A stretch of 64,000 nucleotides of DNA, from assembly GCA_028693235.1 (NCBI GenBank), contig JAQUVW010000003.1, positions 118,069 to 182,068 on the forward strand. Direction: 5' to 3'. Source of the DNA: Candidatus Gastranaerophilales bacterium. Lineage in GTDB: Bacteria; Cyanobacteriota; Vampirovibrionia; Gastranaerophilales; Gastranaerophilaceae. This document shows positions 42,080 to 51,867 of the stretch, piece by piece (the stretch's first letter is position 1; every line of letters starts with the position of its first letter). The translations under genes were made by a program, and so were the position numbers. The notes beneath the pieces were generated by a model. That model searched no databases and was not told the origin of the DNA. It saw nothing but the letters and a program-made list of their open reading frames with translations.

Positions 42080-44011
42080 TTATTTAACGCCATATAACTC
42101 TAATAAATTAGTTGTTTTGCCACCTTCATTTTTAACTACAGAAGCAGAGGTTGCATTGCCGGATTGAACAGCTGAGGATTGCTTGATATCTTGGGGGATT
42201 GAGTCAGTTTTCTTTTTCAAAGGTTTTTTGCCTGTTAATTTAGACATAAATTTAAAATACTTGCCTGCAAATCCTGTCTTGGAATTATTTTTTTCATCTA
42301 ATTCAGCAAGTTGGTCATAAGACATCGTCCCTACCGGCATGCCGATAGATTTTCTTGTAAACAATTCCATCGTCAACTGGCTGGAAGTAGATACAGCAGC
42401 CATTCCCATAAGAGCGGCATGGTATAATTTTGAGAATGTATTGTTGAACAAATCTATGAATAAAGTTTGATAGAATAGAGAGCTTATACGTTGGACTATT
42501 CTTTCATTGGCCTTTTGTTTTGCATCATTTTTATTTTCACCATTTGATTTCATCATTACCATGTTGTAGTTATCAGCAACCAAGAATGTAGATGTAACAA
42601 GTGATGACGCCATTTTTGTAAGTTTAGCGAAGTCAGCATTATCAATATTTGATTGAGTAGTGGTATTAAATGATTTTGCAACAGATGAATTTACAAATTC
42701 TTCAAAATCTTTTGGTGCAATTTTTCCGTTGTCAAGCTCTTTTGCTTTTTTAACAAGCTTTTCAATTCCCATAGAGAAAGTATCTTGAATGGAAGCACCT
42801 TTCTTTTTGACAGGTTCTCCGAACCAATTATTTGAAAGATTTATGAACTTATTTTGAAATTCTGAAAGAGTTTTTCCTTGTTTTGCAGAATTTCGATAAG
42901 AAGACGCAATCGCTTTAATAGGGGCAGTAACAGCTCTATATGGAAGCGTAATTGCACTCCAAACAAACTTAAATGGACCTATTGCTAAATCGACTATGGG
43001 CTTAAATTTTTTATCTACTTTTGTATAACCGTCTTTTGCCTTCAATTTTATTATATTGGAAGTTTCATCAATCTCACCGAGTTCTTTAATTACGGAACGA
43101 TATTTTTTACTAATTGGGGATTTCATTTCATCTAACTTAGACATTGCCAAGTCAAAATCCGCTTTAGGAAGTTCAAAATCTTTTTTTACAAGCGGAGTGT
43201 AAATAGACTTTTTCCAAAAACCTTGCACACCGTCAACAGCATCGCCGAATTTTAAACCTTTTAACTTCGGGCTGTGTCTTAATGCAGCTAACGCCATGCC
43301 AGCACCTGCCAAAACGCCCAAACCTTTCATCAAAGTTTTGAAAGAAATTAAGGTTTTGGAGTCTTGTTTTTTAGATTTATCAGAACTTTCATTTTTATCT
43401 AGAGGTTTTGAATCAGCCTTAAAAGAAGCTTGAGGTTTACCATTTTGAGCAGCTTGAACTTGATTAGAAGCTATCGTAGCTATTGGAGCTGCAGCTTGAG
43501 GAGTCACAGGCTGAGCCGGTTGGATAGGCTGAGCAGGTTGTCCTGAAGCGGTTTGAGCTGTTTGTTGAGTAACTTTATTTTTATCGTCTTTAGCATTTTT
43601 TGAATTTAATTCTTGAGCCTTTTCTTTTGATAAGAATGTGACTGGCTTATGATTTAGTAAACGAGATGTTGTTTCAGAAACAAGCACAGTAGCAGCGGCA
43701 ATTAAAGGTGAAGCATATTGATTATTATTAACAAATTTAGACAATGCTCCAAGCGTAATTAATTGCAAATATGCTGTCGTAAAGACCCTTGATGTTTCTT
43801 GCTTAAATCTTGCTTTCTTTTCTTTTTCGGACTCTTGAGGTTTGTCACCGCACAAAACCGAAAGATTGTAGGCATCATCAGCCAAGAAAAAAGCAGACGC
43901 CATGCCTGTAACAATTCTGTTCAAAGGACGTTCGTGTACAGTATTGTAATTGCCGGTTTTAGGACTAAAGAACTTGTTTGATTTTTGAAAAAGTCCGTCG
44001 CTTATGTTTTT
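42080..44011 (-). CDS. Large unknown protein, downstream part of a frameshifted gene
   Basis: Not recognised. The frame runs open from an A7 run at 44007-44013 to the stop at 42080, about 643 residues. The first in-frame TTG is at 43924, but the upstream part reads as normal protein (KTGNYNTVHERPLNRIVTG) and joins the 5' part if one A is removed. The protein has two related helical domains, near its start (MASAFFLADDAYNLSVL) and end (STFLVADNYNMVMMKS), each followed by a charged stretch and a hydrophobic helix pair with TTS/TSS and a short PV. Between lie a Gln/Pro/Ala linker and several hydrophobic or basic helices. Likely membrane-associated; lineage-specific. Confidence 0.72.
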   Translation of the reverse strand, partial: KNISDGLFQKSNKFFSPKTGNYNTVHERPLNRIVTGMASAFFLADDAYNLSVLCGDKPQESEKEKKARFKQETSRVFTTAYLQLITLGALSKFVNNNQYASPLIAAATVLVSETTSRLLNHKPVTFLSKEKAQELNSKNAKDDKNKVTQQTAQTASGQPAQPIQPAQPVTPQAAAPIATIASNQVQAAQNGKPQASFKADSKPLDKNESSDKSKKQDSKTLISFKTLMKGLGVLAGAGMALAALRHSPKLKGLKFGDAVDGVQGFWKKSIYTPLVKKDFELPKADFDLAMSKLDEMKSPISKKYRSVIKELGEIDETSNIIKLKAKDGYTKVDKKFKPIVDLAIGPFKFVWSAITLPYRAVTAPIKAIASSYRNSAKQGKTLSEFQNKFINLSNNWFGEPVKKKGASIQDTFSMGIEKLVKKAKELDNGKIAPKDFEEFVNSSVAKSFNTTTQSNIDNADFAKLTKMASSLVTSTFLVADNYNMVMMKSNGENKNDAKQKANERIVQRISSLFYQTLFIDLFNNTFSKLYHAALMGMAAVSTSSQLTMELFTRKSIGMPVGTMSYDQLAELDEKNNSKTGFAGKYFKFMSKLTGKKPLKKKTDSIPQDIKQSSAVQSGNATSASVVKNEGGKTTNLLELYGVK

Positions 44012-44558
44012 TTGGAAGCTCTTTCATGGAAGCAAGCTCATCCAAAGTCTTACCGCTGTTTTTAGAAGCACTATCGGTAAGTTTTTTGGTGGTTTCAAGA
44101 AGCCCTTGTAACATATTCATATCTTCTGAAACTTGAGAAGCTGCTCTGCGAGAAGCTAAGAAAGATGAGTCGTATAATTTTGAAGCTGAAGTTGAAAGTC
44201 CGGAGACTTTTTTAGCTAATTTTAAAGCTCCGTCAGTGATTAAAAAAGGTAATTCTCGAATGGGGAAAGTTGCACTGTCAATAAAAGATTTAATAATAGT
44301 AGGTTCCTTAAAGGAAATGGATTTGGCACCGTTATCGGCTTGTTTTAAGACAATTCGTCCTGATTTTTCCAGCTTGGATAACAACTTGTCGCCGACGTCA
44401 CCGATTTCATTGGAGGCGACTTTCAAGAGCTTGTCATAATCCACAATCTCTTTTGAGGCTTTTACTAAGGCATTTGCACCACCTTTAAAACTTACATCTT
44501 GGTTTTGCATTCGATTTTTAATCGCTGCATTATTATACAAATTATTGCTAATTTTCAT
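43965..44558 (-). CDS. Unknown protein, upstream part of the same frameshifted gene
   Basis: Not recognised. The 197-residue frame starts at ATG 44558 (AAGGA six bases upstream) with MKISNNLYNNAAIKNRMQ and a QDVSFKGG motif near residue 22-28, of the sort seen at the N-terminus of many unknowns in gut Melainabacteria (from memory). The rest is helical, Ser/Lys/Leu-rich. After ELPKK the frame turns basic and ends at KIKQVL, which looks like a frameshift tail; shifting by one at the A7 run continues into the downstream part. The full gene would be about 44558-42080. Confidence 0.7.
   Translation of the reverse strand: MKISNNLYNNAAIKNRMQNQDVSFKGGANALVKASKEIVDYDKLLKVASNEIGDVGDKLLSKLEKSGRIVLKQADNGAKSISFKEPTIIKSFIDSATFPIRELPFLITDGALKLAKKVSGLSTSASKLYDSSFLASRRAASQVSEDMNMLQGLLETTKKLTDSASKNSGKTLDELASMKELPKKHKRRTFSKIKQVL
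44007..44013 (-). other. A7 run at which the reading frame breaks
   Basis: On the coding (minus) strand the seven A residues follow CTTCC. With seven, the frame ends after 20 more codons or so; with six, it enters the long downstream frame. Candidates are a true mutation, transcriptional slippage, or a sequencing/assembly length error. Confidence 0.7.
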
Positions 44559-44687
44559 ACACATTCCTTCGGGCAGACAGTATTTTGCCCATAACCTTTC
44601 TTTAATTAGAAAAGTTCTAAAATATTATTTTGCTATTAAGTTAAATTTTGTTTACAAATTATTTGATTTAAGAGAAATAAAATATTT

Positions 44688-45446
44688 TTACTCTGGATAT
44701 CTTGAAGTCGCATGAGCAAGCATTTGAGCGAGTTTTTCAACACCTTCGAAACCTCGATTAATCAATTTTTCACCTGCTAATTTGAAATCATAATCAACAA
44801 AATCATGCAAAATCGTGTAAGTAGAATTTATCTCATCAATATCAAGAACAGCAAAGCATGACTGAGGCACTTCACTGAATGGACGTCCGACGCTACCTAC
44901 ATTTACAACAGTTACATTGGTATTAGTTTGATACCCGCAAGGCATGTGGGTGTGCCCGCAAAAAATCAAATCAGCATTTGCATCTTTAACGATTTCTTCC
45001 ACTTGAGCTATTTTTAAATCAGGAAAAATATTCTCATCATTTCGGCGAGGAGAACCGTGAACCAATAAGATTTTTATACCGTTTAATGTGATTTCATTGT
45101 TCACATTAAGCGAGTTCAAATATTCTTTGTTTTCAGCAGACAATTCTTGAGAATCAGCGACATAAGCGTTTGCCATAATTTGATTTGCTGCAGATAATTT
45201 CTCATAGATTTCAGGCGAATATTGACAGAGCATCTTGTCTGTATTGCCCTGTATTATTTGAAAGTTCTCTCCCATTTTGCAAGACAATTCTTTTATAAAA
45301 GAAACGGCTTTGTTTGGCTCCGGACCTGCCATTGCTAAATCACCTAAGCAAAATATTTTGTCACATTTTAGAGCCTTTATCTTGTCAAGAACAGACGTTA
45401 ACGCCTCCATATTTCCATGAATATCAGAAATTACAGCTATTTTCAT
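44688..45446 (-). CDS. YfcE/MJ0936-type metallophosphoesterase
   Basis: The 252-residue protein has all calcineurin-fold metal motifs: AVISDIHGN (start), CLGDLAMAGPEP, IQGNTD, LLVHGSPR and FCGHTHMP, followed by NVGSVGRPF. Such proteins hydrolyse phosphodiesters such as cyclic nucleotides or bis-p-nitrophenyl phosphate in vitro; the natural substrate is unclear. RBS AGAGG precedes the ATG. It stands alone, divergent from ispG. Confidence 0.92.
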   Translation of the reverse strand: MKIAVISDIHGNMEALTSVLDKIKALKCDKIFCLGDLAMAGPEPNKAVSFIKELSCKMGENFQIIQGNTDKMLCQYSPEIYEKLSAANQIMANAYVADSQELSAENKEYLNSLNVNNEITLNGIKILLVHGSPRRNDENIFPDLKIAQVEEIVKDANADLIFCGHTHMPCGYQTNTNVTVVNVGSVGRPFSEVPQSCFAVLDIDEINSTYTILHDFVDYDFKLAGEKLINRGFEGVEKLAQMLAHATSRYPE

Positions 45447-45507
45447 TTTTTCACCTCTAAAATCAAGTTTTATGCTACCATTATTTTAACAGGAAGAAGG
45501 CTTAAGA

Positions 45508-46563
45508 ATGATTGAAAGAAGAAAATCTTTACAGATAAAAATAGGAAATGTAAAAATAGGAAATAATGCACCGATAAGTGTCCAATCAATGTGCAACACC
45601 GATACTAGAGATATCGATGCAACAGTAAAACAAATAAAAGAACTCGAACAAGCAGGCTGCGAGCTCATCAGAGTAGCTGTTTTAAACAAAGACGCAGCTG
45701 CTGCTATTAAAGATATAAAGTCGCAAATTTCAATTCCATTAATTACAGATATACATTTTGACTATAGGTTAGCACTCCAATGTATCGAAAACGGAATAGA
45801 TTCATTGAGATTAAACCCCGGAAATATCGGTAAAACAGACAAAGTAAAAATGGTAGTCAATATGGCTAAAGAGAGAAATATCCCAATTAGAATAGGTATA
45901 AACGGGGGCTCACTTGAAAAAGATATAGCAGAGATGAATCTTCCACTACATGAAAAAATGGTCATGAGTGCTATGCGTCACATAAAAATATTAGAAGATA
46001 ATGACTATAAAAATTTAAAAGTATCACTAAAATCAAGCGATGTACTTACAACAATAAAAGCTTACAGATTGATTGCAGAAAAGACTCAATACCCTCTTCA
46101 TCTTGGTGTTACTGAAGCAGGAACCCTAAAAGGCGGACTAATCAAATCATCGGTAGGACTAGGAACACTCTTGGCAGAAGGAATCGGCGATACAATAAGA
46201 GTTTCTTTAACTGAAAATCCAATTGAAGAAGTAAAAGCAGGATTTGCAATATTAAAAGCTTTAGGACTGAGAAAAAAAGGCGTAAATTTTGTGTCTTGCC
46301 CAACTTGCGGAAGAACTCAAATCGACCTTATAGGACTAGCTAAATCCGTAGAAAAAAGATTTGAGAACTTTGATAAACCGATAACAATCGCCGTCATGGG
46401 TTGCCCTGTAAACGGACCCGGGGAAGCTAAACACGCTGACTTTGGCATAGCCGGTGCTATAGGTGAAGGTTATATTTTCAAAAAAGGAGAAATCATCAAA
46501 CGACTACCGGAATCAGAATTATTGGACGAATTCGAAAAAATAGTTAAATCCGAAACGCTTTGA
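45508..46563 (+). CDS. ispG: 4-hydroxy-3-methylbut-2-enyl-diphosphate synthase IspG
   Basis: IspG reductively opens MEcPP to HMBPP, the sixth MEP-pathway step, using a 4Fe-4S cluster and electrons from ferredoxin or flavodoxin. The 351-residue protein has PISVQSMCNTDTRD, GCELIRVAVLN, FDYRLALQCIENG and SLRLNPGNIG, and cluster cysteines in FVSCPTCGRTQIDL and MGCPVNGPGEAKHAD. With ispD at 62 kb this shows the MEP route. It is of bacterial two-domain length. Confidence 0.97.
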   Translation: MIERRKSLQIKIGNVKIGNNAPISVQSMCNTDTRDIDATVKQIKELEQAGCELIRVAVLNKDAAAAIKDIKSQISIPLITDIHFDYRLALQCIENGIDSLRLNPGNIGKTDKVKMVVNMAKERNIPIRIGINGGSLEKDIAEMNLPLHEKMVMSAMRHIKILEDNDYKNLKVSLKSSDVLTTIKAYRLIAEKTQYPLHLGVTEAGTLKGGLIKSSVGLGTLLAEGIGDTIRVSLTENPIEEVKAGFAILKALGLRKKGVNFVSCPTCGRTQIDLIGLAKSVEKRFENFDKPITIAVMGCPVNGPGEAKHADFGIAGAIGEGYIFKKGEIIKRLPESELLDEFEKIVKSETL

Positions 46564-46592
46564 AATCCATTAGATAGATGTTTGCATTGAAT

Positions 46593-46621
46593 TTGAAAAT
46601 AATGTAAACTGTTAATATTAT
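46593..46621 (+). promoter_or_regulatory. Promoter of the small secreted protein gene
   Basis: TTGAAA (46593-46598) and TATTAT (46616-46621) are 17 bp apart, 14 bp before the ATG at 46636. GAGG precedes the ATG. Confidence 0.55.
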
Positions 46622-46635
46622 AGTGAGGTATTTTT

Positions 46636-46932
46636 ATGAAAAAAACATTATACATTTTGCTCGGATTGTTGATAGCTACAACAACTGCAAATGCATACGT
46701 TGACAATCAATATATGCTATCTGAACAATATACAGTCAACACCGGATTGTCAAAAGAAATGGCTAGAGAATTACAAATTAAAGCTAAAGATGTATATTCT
46801 CCACTTCCAGAAAAAGCCGATACAAGAACTTGGTACATGAAGTTATACAATTACGTTGACCCTGTTTCTAACACGAATTTTGACTACCCTGGTCATGACT
46901 TGAAAAATTATAATAGCTGGGAAGATTTATAA
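46636..46932 (+). CDS. Small exported protein, unknown
   Basis: Not recognised. The 98 residues start with a signal peptide (KKTLYILLGLLIATTTANA, cleavage after ANA). The mature part of about 78 residues is polar, Tyr/Asp-rich, with no cysteines: MLSEQYTVNTGLSKEMAREL, then an aromatic C-terminus (YPGHDLKNYNSWEDL). Own promoter and terminator make it a single-gene unit. Confidence 0.82.
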   Translation: MKKTLYILLGLLIATTTANAYVDNQYMLSEQYTVNTGLSKEMARELQIKAKDVYSPLPEKADTRTWYMKLYNYVDPVSNTNFDYPGHDLKNYNSWEDL

Positions 46933-46957
46933 ACCGCTTATAATAAAATTTTTTAAT

Positions 46958-46987
46958 AAAAGCCCCCGAATAAGACGAGGGCTTTTT
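46958..46987 (+). terminator. Bidirectional terminator between the small secreted gene and nuoN
   Basis: AAAAGCCCCCG pairs with CGAGGGCTTTTT over a 7-base loop; flanking A and T runs let it also end the nuo operon. Confidence 0.9.
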
Positions 46988-46998
46988 GTTGCAATATG

Positions 46999-48435
46999 CT
47001 AGATGTAATAAGCACTCAACTGTGCAAGCTCTATAATTTTCTCAGCAAATATACAAAGTAAAACAGTTGCCAATGAACAAGCGTATAAAATAAGTTTTGG
47101 TGAAATTAAACTTGTATCTATATCTGGAGTAGTATTAGTTTTTTCAAACAGTTCTCGCACGACTTTGAAATAAAAGAATAAAGATACAACTGTAGACAGC
47201 AAGGCGATTATCAATGCAGGCCAAAAAGCGACGCCCGCTCTTGTAACTGCTGAAAACAAATATAATTTCGCTAAAAAACCTGACGTTGGAGGCAAACCTG
47301 CTAACGCCAACAAGCATGTGGTAAAAGCAATTGCATAATATGGTCTTTTATACAAAAGTCCTTTGTAATCTTCAATTTTATCACTTCCTGAACTTGTATA
47401 AAACATAGTTGAAGCAGTCCAAATTCCGATATTCATAAACAAATAGCAGAAAAGATAAAACAAAACTGTGGAAAGCGAATAAACAGATAGAACGCTCATT
47501 CCTAAAAGTATGTACCCACAATGTGCAACAGAGCTGTAGCCATACAACCTTTTGATATTTGTTTGCCTGATTGCACCCAGAACACCATACAAAATTGATA
47601 GCACCGCAGTAACTGCAACTATAACTTTTAATATCGGCGAAAATGAAAAGATAAAAACGAACACTCTGCCTAAAATAGCAAATCCGGCTATTTTAGGAAC
47701 TAAAGACAAAAATGCTCCGACAGGATAAGTCACTCCTTCATATATATCAGGGACCCAAGTAGCAAAAGGAACTGCACCTATCTTAAACATCAATCCCATA
47801 ACTATAAATACGCAAGCAACCATAAACATCAAAGAAGGATTATGTTGCAAATAAAAATCATTTATCATTGAAAAATTCAACGTGAAGCAAGAACCATACA
47901 AATAAGAAACGCCCAACAAGAACACGGCAGTTGCAACTGAGCCCATTATCAAATATTTCAACCCAGCCTCTTTTGCTTTGTAATTTTTAGCAAACGCAGC
48001 AAGCATATAACAAGAAATCCCAAGCGTTTCCAATGAAACAAAAGTTGTCAAAAAGTCATTCGCGGAAACCAAACACAACGCACCCAGCGTAGCACTCAAA
48101 AGAAGTGTAAAATATTCAAATGCCCGATTTCTTTTTTGCTTTATCATATTCCGAGACAGCAAAATTACAAAAAAGACAGTTATCAATATCAGATTTTTGA
48201 AAAATACCGTATAGATATTAGAAACAAAAGTGTTGGAAAATGCATAATAAACAGGCGACAACGGTATAAAAATTGAAGCTCCTATTGAAATTACAATAGC
48301 TATCAAGGCAATCCATTTTGAAAGTTTATAAAACCGTTTACTGAAAAATAACGATAAAAATATATTTAACACTATGAATACCAAAAGTGCCAATTCTTGC
48401 AAAAAACAGGTTTTTATATCTAAAAGTAAATCCAT
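46999..48435 (-). CDS. nuoN: NADH-quinone oxidoreductase-like subunit N
   Basis: An antiporter-like membrane subunit that pumps protons in complex I. The 478 residues form about 14 hydrophobic helices, with the ion-channel Glu in FVSLETLGISCYM, the Lys in FKIGAVPFATWVPD and KRLYGYSSVAHCGYI in the discontinuous helix region. It is the last gene of the eleven-gene operon (NdhB in cyanobacterial naming). Confidence 0.95.
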   Translation of the reverse strand: MDLLLDIKTCFLQELALLVFIVLNIFLSLFFSKRFYKLSKWIALIAIVISIGASIFIPLSPVYYAFSNTFVSNIYTVFFKNLILITVFFVILLSRNMIKQKRNRAFEYFTLLLSATLGALCLVSANDFLTTFVSLETLGISCYMLAAFAKNYKAKEAGLKYLIMGSVATAVFLLGVSYLYGSCFTLNFSMINDFYLQHNPSLMFMVACVFIVMGLMFKIGAVPFATWVPDIYEGVTYPVGAFLSLVPKIAGFAILGRVFVFIFSFSPILKVIVAVTAVLSILYGVLGAIRQTNIKRLYGYSSVAHCGYILLGMSVLSVYSLSTVLFYLFCYLFMNIGIWTASTMFYTSSGSDKIEDYKGLLYKRPYYAIAFTTCLLALAGLPPTSGFLAKLYLFSAVTRAGVAFWPALIIALLSTVVSLFFYFKVVRELFEKTNTTPDIDTSLISPKLILYACSLATVLLCIFAEKIIELAQLSAYYI

Positions 48436-48437
48436 TG

Positions 48438-49964
48438 TTACACCTTCAACATGTCAATTAAAACAGAACTATAAGAACTGAATATATCTAAAACAGTATT
48501 CGGGAAAAGCCCGAAAATAATCACGGCAAAAGCCAAAACGAAAAGCACAACAAGCTGATGCCCTCTTATATCTCTAACATTTTCGTACTGAACCGGTAAT
48601 TTATTAAAGAAAATATTATGCAAAATTTTCAGCACATATACACTGCTTAAAATCAACGCAAACATAGCTAAAACGCCACATACCATAGACAAAGATGACT
48701 CCATGAAATCTGAAGTAAAGGCCCCGATAAAACTTAAAAGCTCTCCAGGGAATCCTGCAAGCAAAGGAAGACCTGCCGCAGCAAATCCAATCGGCAAAGC
48801 AAGCCGCATAAACCAAGGCATTACAGAACCTAAACCGCCCAAAGAATCTATATCACGAGTTTTACATCTGTTATAGACGACTCCCACAATCATAAACAGA
48901 CCTGCACTAATCAAAGAATGAGCAAACATCAAGAATATAGCACCGTCCAAACCAATTCTTGTTAAAGTGCCGAGTCCCAATATTACAATTCCCATATGAG
49001 AAATACTTGAATAAGCAATGATTCTTTTCAAATCTACTTGAGCAATCGCAGTAAAAGCAGCCCATAAAATACTTATAACAGCTAATACAAGCAGTATTGG
49101 AGCAAATATCTTGAATACATCGGGGAAAATCCCCATATTAAATCTTAAAAGCCCGTAGCAACCCATTTTTAGTAAAATTGCAGCCAAAATCATACTTACG
49201 GGAGTAGGGGCATCTGTATGAGCATCTGGAAGCCACGTATGAAATGGAATTATAGGTATTTTTACAGCAAAACCAATAAAAAACGCAACGAAAACAAGCA
49301 TTTGAAATGCTATAGGATAAACTGACTCTGAGATACTCAACATATCTATATTTGCAGTTAAAACACCATTTGTCGCAAAACTATAGAAATATAGAGCCAA
49401 CATTCCGAGCAACATAAAAACGCTACCGCAGAATGTGTATAAAATAAATTTTAAAGCAGATTTTTGAGCATTTCCCGTTCCCCATTCGGAAATCAAGAAA
49501 TACATCGGTACCAATTCAAGCTCCCAAAACAAAAAGAATAGAAACATGTCTTTGGCACAAAATACGCCTAAAACAGCTGTTTGCAATAAAAACATCATTG
49601 AATAATAGAATTTGTGTTTTGTTCTAATCGCGGATTTGCTGGCAATAAAAGCCAACAAGAATATAAATGACGTCAACACAACAAGCAATAATGATAGCCC
49701 GTCAACGCCGAAGCTTGCAGATATTCCTAACGATTTAAGCCAGCTTGAGTCAAACATCTTGAGCTCAGATTCATATACAAAAGAGCAACTTGAGGTGTCG
49801 TAAAAAGCCAAAAATAATAAGGTATATAAAAAATGCAGACTCGCAAATCCTTTGGAAAAACGGCGAATAAAAACCTCGTTGTTACCGAAGAATGGAGTCA
49901 AGATTAAACCAAACGCTATGAGAGGTGCAAATACAAGCCATATTAATGATAAATAATTTTCCAT
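48438..49964 (-). CDS. nuoM: NADH-quinone oxidoreductase-like subunit M
   Basis: The second antiporter-like subunit. The 508-residue protein has about 14 helices with FFLFWELELVPMYFLISEWG (channel Glu), VKIPIIPFHTWLPDAHTDAP and KRIIAYSSISHMG. Spacing to nuoL (4 bp) and nuoN (2 bp) shows one operon. Equivalent to NdhD. Confidence 0.96.
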   Translation of the reverse strand: MENYLSLIWLVFAPLIAFGLILTPFFGNNEVFIRRFSKGFASLHFLYTLLFLAFYDTSSCSFVYESELKMFDSSWLKSLGISASFGVDGLSLLLVVLTSFIFLLAFIASKSAIRTKHKFYYSMMFLLQTAVLGVFCAKDMFLFFLFWELELVPMYFLISEWGTGNAQKSALKFILYTFCGSVFMLLGMLALYFYSFATNGVLTANIDMLSISESVYPIAFQMLVFVAFFIGFAVKIPIIPFHTWLPDAHTDAPTPVSMILAAILLKMGCYGLLRFNMGIFPDVFKIFAPILLVLAVISILWAAFTAIAQVDLKRIIAYSSISHMGIVILGLGTLTRIGLDGAIFLMFAHSLISAGLFMIVGVVYNRCKTRDIDSLGGLGSVMPWFMRLALPIGFAAAGLPLLAGFPGELLSFIGAFTSDFMESSLSMVCGVLAMFALILSSVYVLKILHNIFFNKLPVQYENVRDIRGHQLVVLFVLAFAVIIFGLFPNTVLDIFSSYSSVLIDMLKV

Positions 49965-49968
49965 AAAC

Positions 49969-51867
49969 TTATCCTCTAAGCAATATAAAATAAAAAACTA
50001 AAACCGTCATAAATAATACCCCGATAAAGAAAACAGAATAAGCAAGATAAGACTGAACATTTCCGTTTTGCAATTTCGAAACAAGCCACCCAAACCCGCG
50101 AGTCAGCAATGCGACTAGTCTTACCGCACCATCAATAATGTATTTATCAAGAAAATTTATTAACTTACAAAAATTATTGAAAACCTTTTTAATAAAAAAC
50201 GAATATATTTCATTTATATAAAAAGTTTTAGAAGACAATTTATAAAGCCATCTTGGCAAAAAGTCATTATATAGTTCTTTTTTCACAACCAAAAACGCAA
50301 TGCCTAACCCCAAAAGAGCTACCAAACTAGAAGCCAACGTAATACTAAATGGTATAGAAGAACAATTTTTCATTCCCAAAGGATTTATAAAATCCAAAAA
50401 TCCTTTATGGACGAAAAAGCCTAATAACAATGACGGAACAGCTAAAAGGACCAAACCCGTTTTCATAGAAACAGGCGTTTTGATAGGTTGAATTGTATTT
50501 CTTACTTCCCCTTCAAAAATCAAAAAATATGATTTAAAGATATAAAAAGCAGTCATCAAACTAATAACAACAAAAGTTGCATACACTCCCATAGAAGCCT
50601 CTGTGGATACAGCGTAAGCCATTGCTTCTTTAGAAAAGAAACCGCTGAACATTAACCCGGATAAGCAAACAGAGCCAATTAAATAAGAAATTGCACATAA
50701 AGGCATTTCTTTCCTCAATCCCCCCATTTTTCTCATATCTTGGGTATCTTTCAGATACTTAATAACAATACCTGCAGCTAAAAACAGCAAAGCTTTATAG
50801 AATGCATGCATAGAAAAATGGAACAAAGCAGCCGATGGAGCCAAAATCCCCAAAGCAACAAACATTAACCCCAACTGAGAAGATGTGGAGTGTGCGAGCA
50901 TTTTTTTAATATCATTTTGACAAAGTGCGAAAAATGCAGTGATAAACGCTGTAAACAAACCAACGTACAAAATTGTATTCATCAACGGAGCAGAAAGAAT
51001 GAACAAAGGATACATTCTGAGAATTAAGAATATACCGGCTGCAACCATCGTAGCTGCGTGGATAAGTCCGCTAACAGGAGTTGGAGCCTCCATTGCGTCT
51101 GCAAGCCAAACATGCAAAGGGAATTGAGCAGATTTAGCTATTGCACCGCACAAAATCAATGCACAAATGCAATAGAATGCGACATCACCCGTCAATGGCA
51201 ATAATTGTTCGGCGAAATTTTGCATATTAGAAAAAGCTAAAAACTCAGTCCCTGTGATATTTAGATAATTAAGACTAAAATAGATTAAAGACACTACCCC
51301 GACCAAAAGAGCGGTATCGCCTATTCTGTTAACAATAAAAGCTTTTTGAGCAGCTTTTGAAGCTGATTTTTTACTTAACCAAAAACCAATCAACAGATAA
51401 CTACAAAAACCGACTAGCTCCCAAAATATGTACGTTTGTACTAAATTAGAGCTCAAAATAAGCCCTGACATTGAGAAGTTAAATAAATTTAAATAAATAA
51501 AATATCGTGAAAAATTTTCATCATCTTTCATATATCCGTAAGAAAAAATTTGAACAGCAAAACTAACACTCATCAAAACAAGTAAAAACAGTGCTGAGAT
51601 TTTATCAAACAGAAAACCGAAATAAAGATTTAAAGAGCCTGATGAAAACCATAAAACGTTATCCTCAAGTGATGGAGTATCTCCCGTTAGAGCAAAATAC
51701 ATTCCCAAAAGAGCAAAACACAAACCGACAGAAGTTGACGCAATAGTCAACCCCGCAGTCATTTTTTTTGACTCAGTGAAGCCGGTTGTTGTATTAAGCA
51801 ACAAAATCAATGCAACCCAGACGGGCAAAAACATTATTAACAATAAATTATCAAAAACAAAATTCAT
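49969..51867 (-). CDS. nuoL: NADH-quinone oxidoreductase-like subunit L
   Basis: The distal proton-pumping subunit with a long lateral helix. The 632-residue protein has YIFWELVGFCSYLLIGFW, KSAQFPLHVWLADAMEAPTP and KKMLAHSTSSQLGLM, then a C-terminal amphipathic region that would run along the arm (about 530-590) and a final membrane anchor. Length is normal. Overlaps nuoK by one base. Equivalent to NdhF. Confidence 0.96.
   Translation of the reverse strand: MNFVFDNLLLIMFLPVWVALILLLNTTTGFTESKKMTAGLTIASTSVGLCFALLGMYFALTGDTPSLEDNVLWFSSGSLNLYFGFLFDKISALFLLVLMSVSFAVQIFSYGYMKDDENFSRYFIYLNLFNFSMSGLILSSNLVQTYIFWELVGFCSYLLIGFWLSKKSASKAAQKAFIVNRIGDTALLVGVVSLIYFSLNYLNITGTEFLAFSNMQNFAEQLLPLTGDVAFYCICALILCGAIAKSAQFPLHVWLADAMEAPTPVSGLIHAATMVAAGIFLILRMYPLFILSAPLMNTILYVGLFTAFITAFFALCQNDIKKMLAHSTSSQLGLMFVALGILAPSAALFHFSMHAFYKALLFLAAGIVIKYLKDTQDMRKMGGLRKEMPLCAISYLIGSVCLSGLMFSGFFSKEAMAYAVSTEASMGVYATFVVISLMTAFYIFKSYFLIFEGEVRNTIQPIKTPVSMKTGLVLLAVPSLLLGFFVHKGFLDFINPLGMKNCSSIPFSITLASSLVALLGLGIAFLVVKKELYNDFLPRWLYKLSSKTFYINEIYSFFIKKVFNNFCKLINFLDKYIIDGAVRLVALLTRGFGWLVSKLQNGNVQSYLAYSVFFIGVLFMTVLVFYFILLRG

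Noticed and set aside
44570..44591. Short GGGCA/TGCCC hairpin before the frameshifted gene
   Set aside because: Only five pairs and no downstream T run; likely chance.
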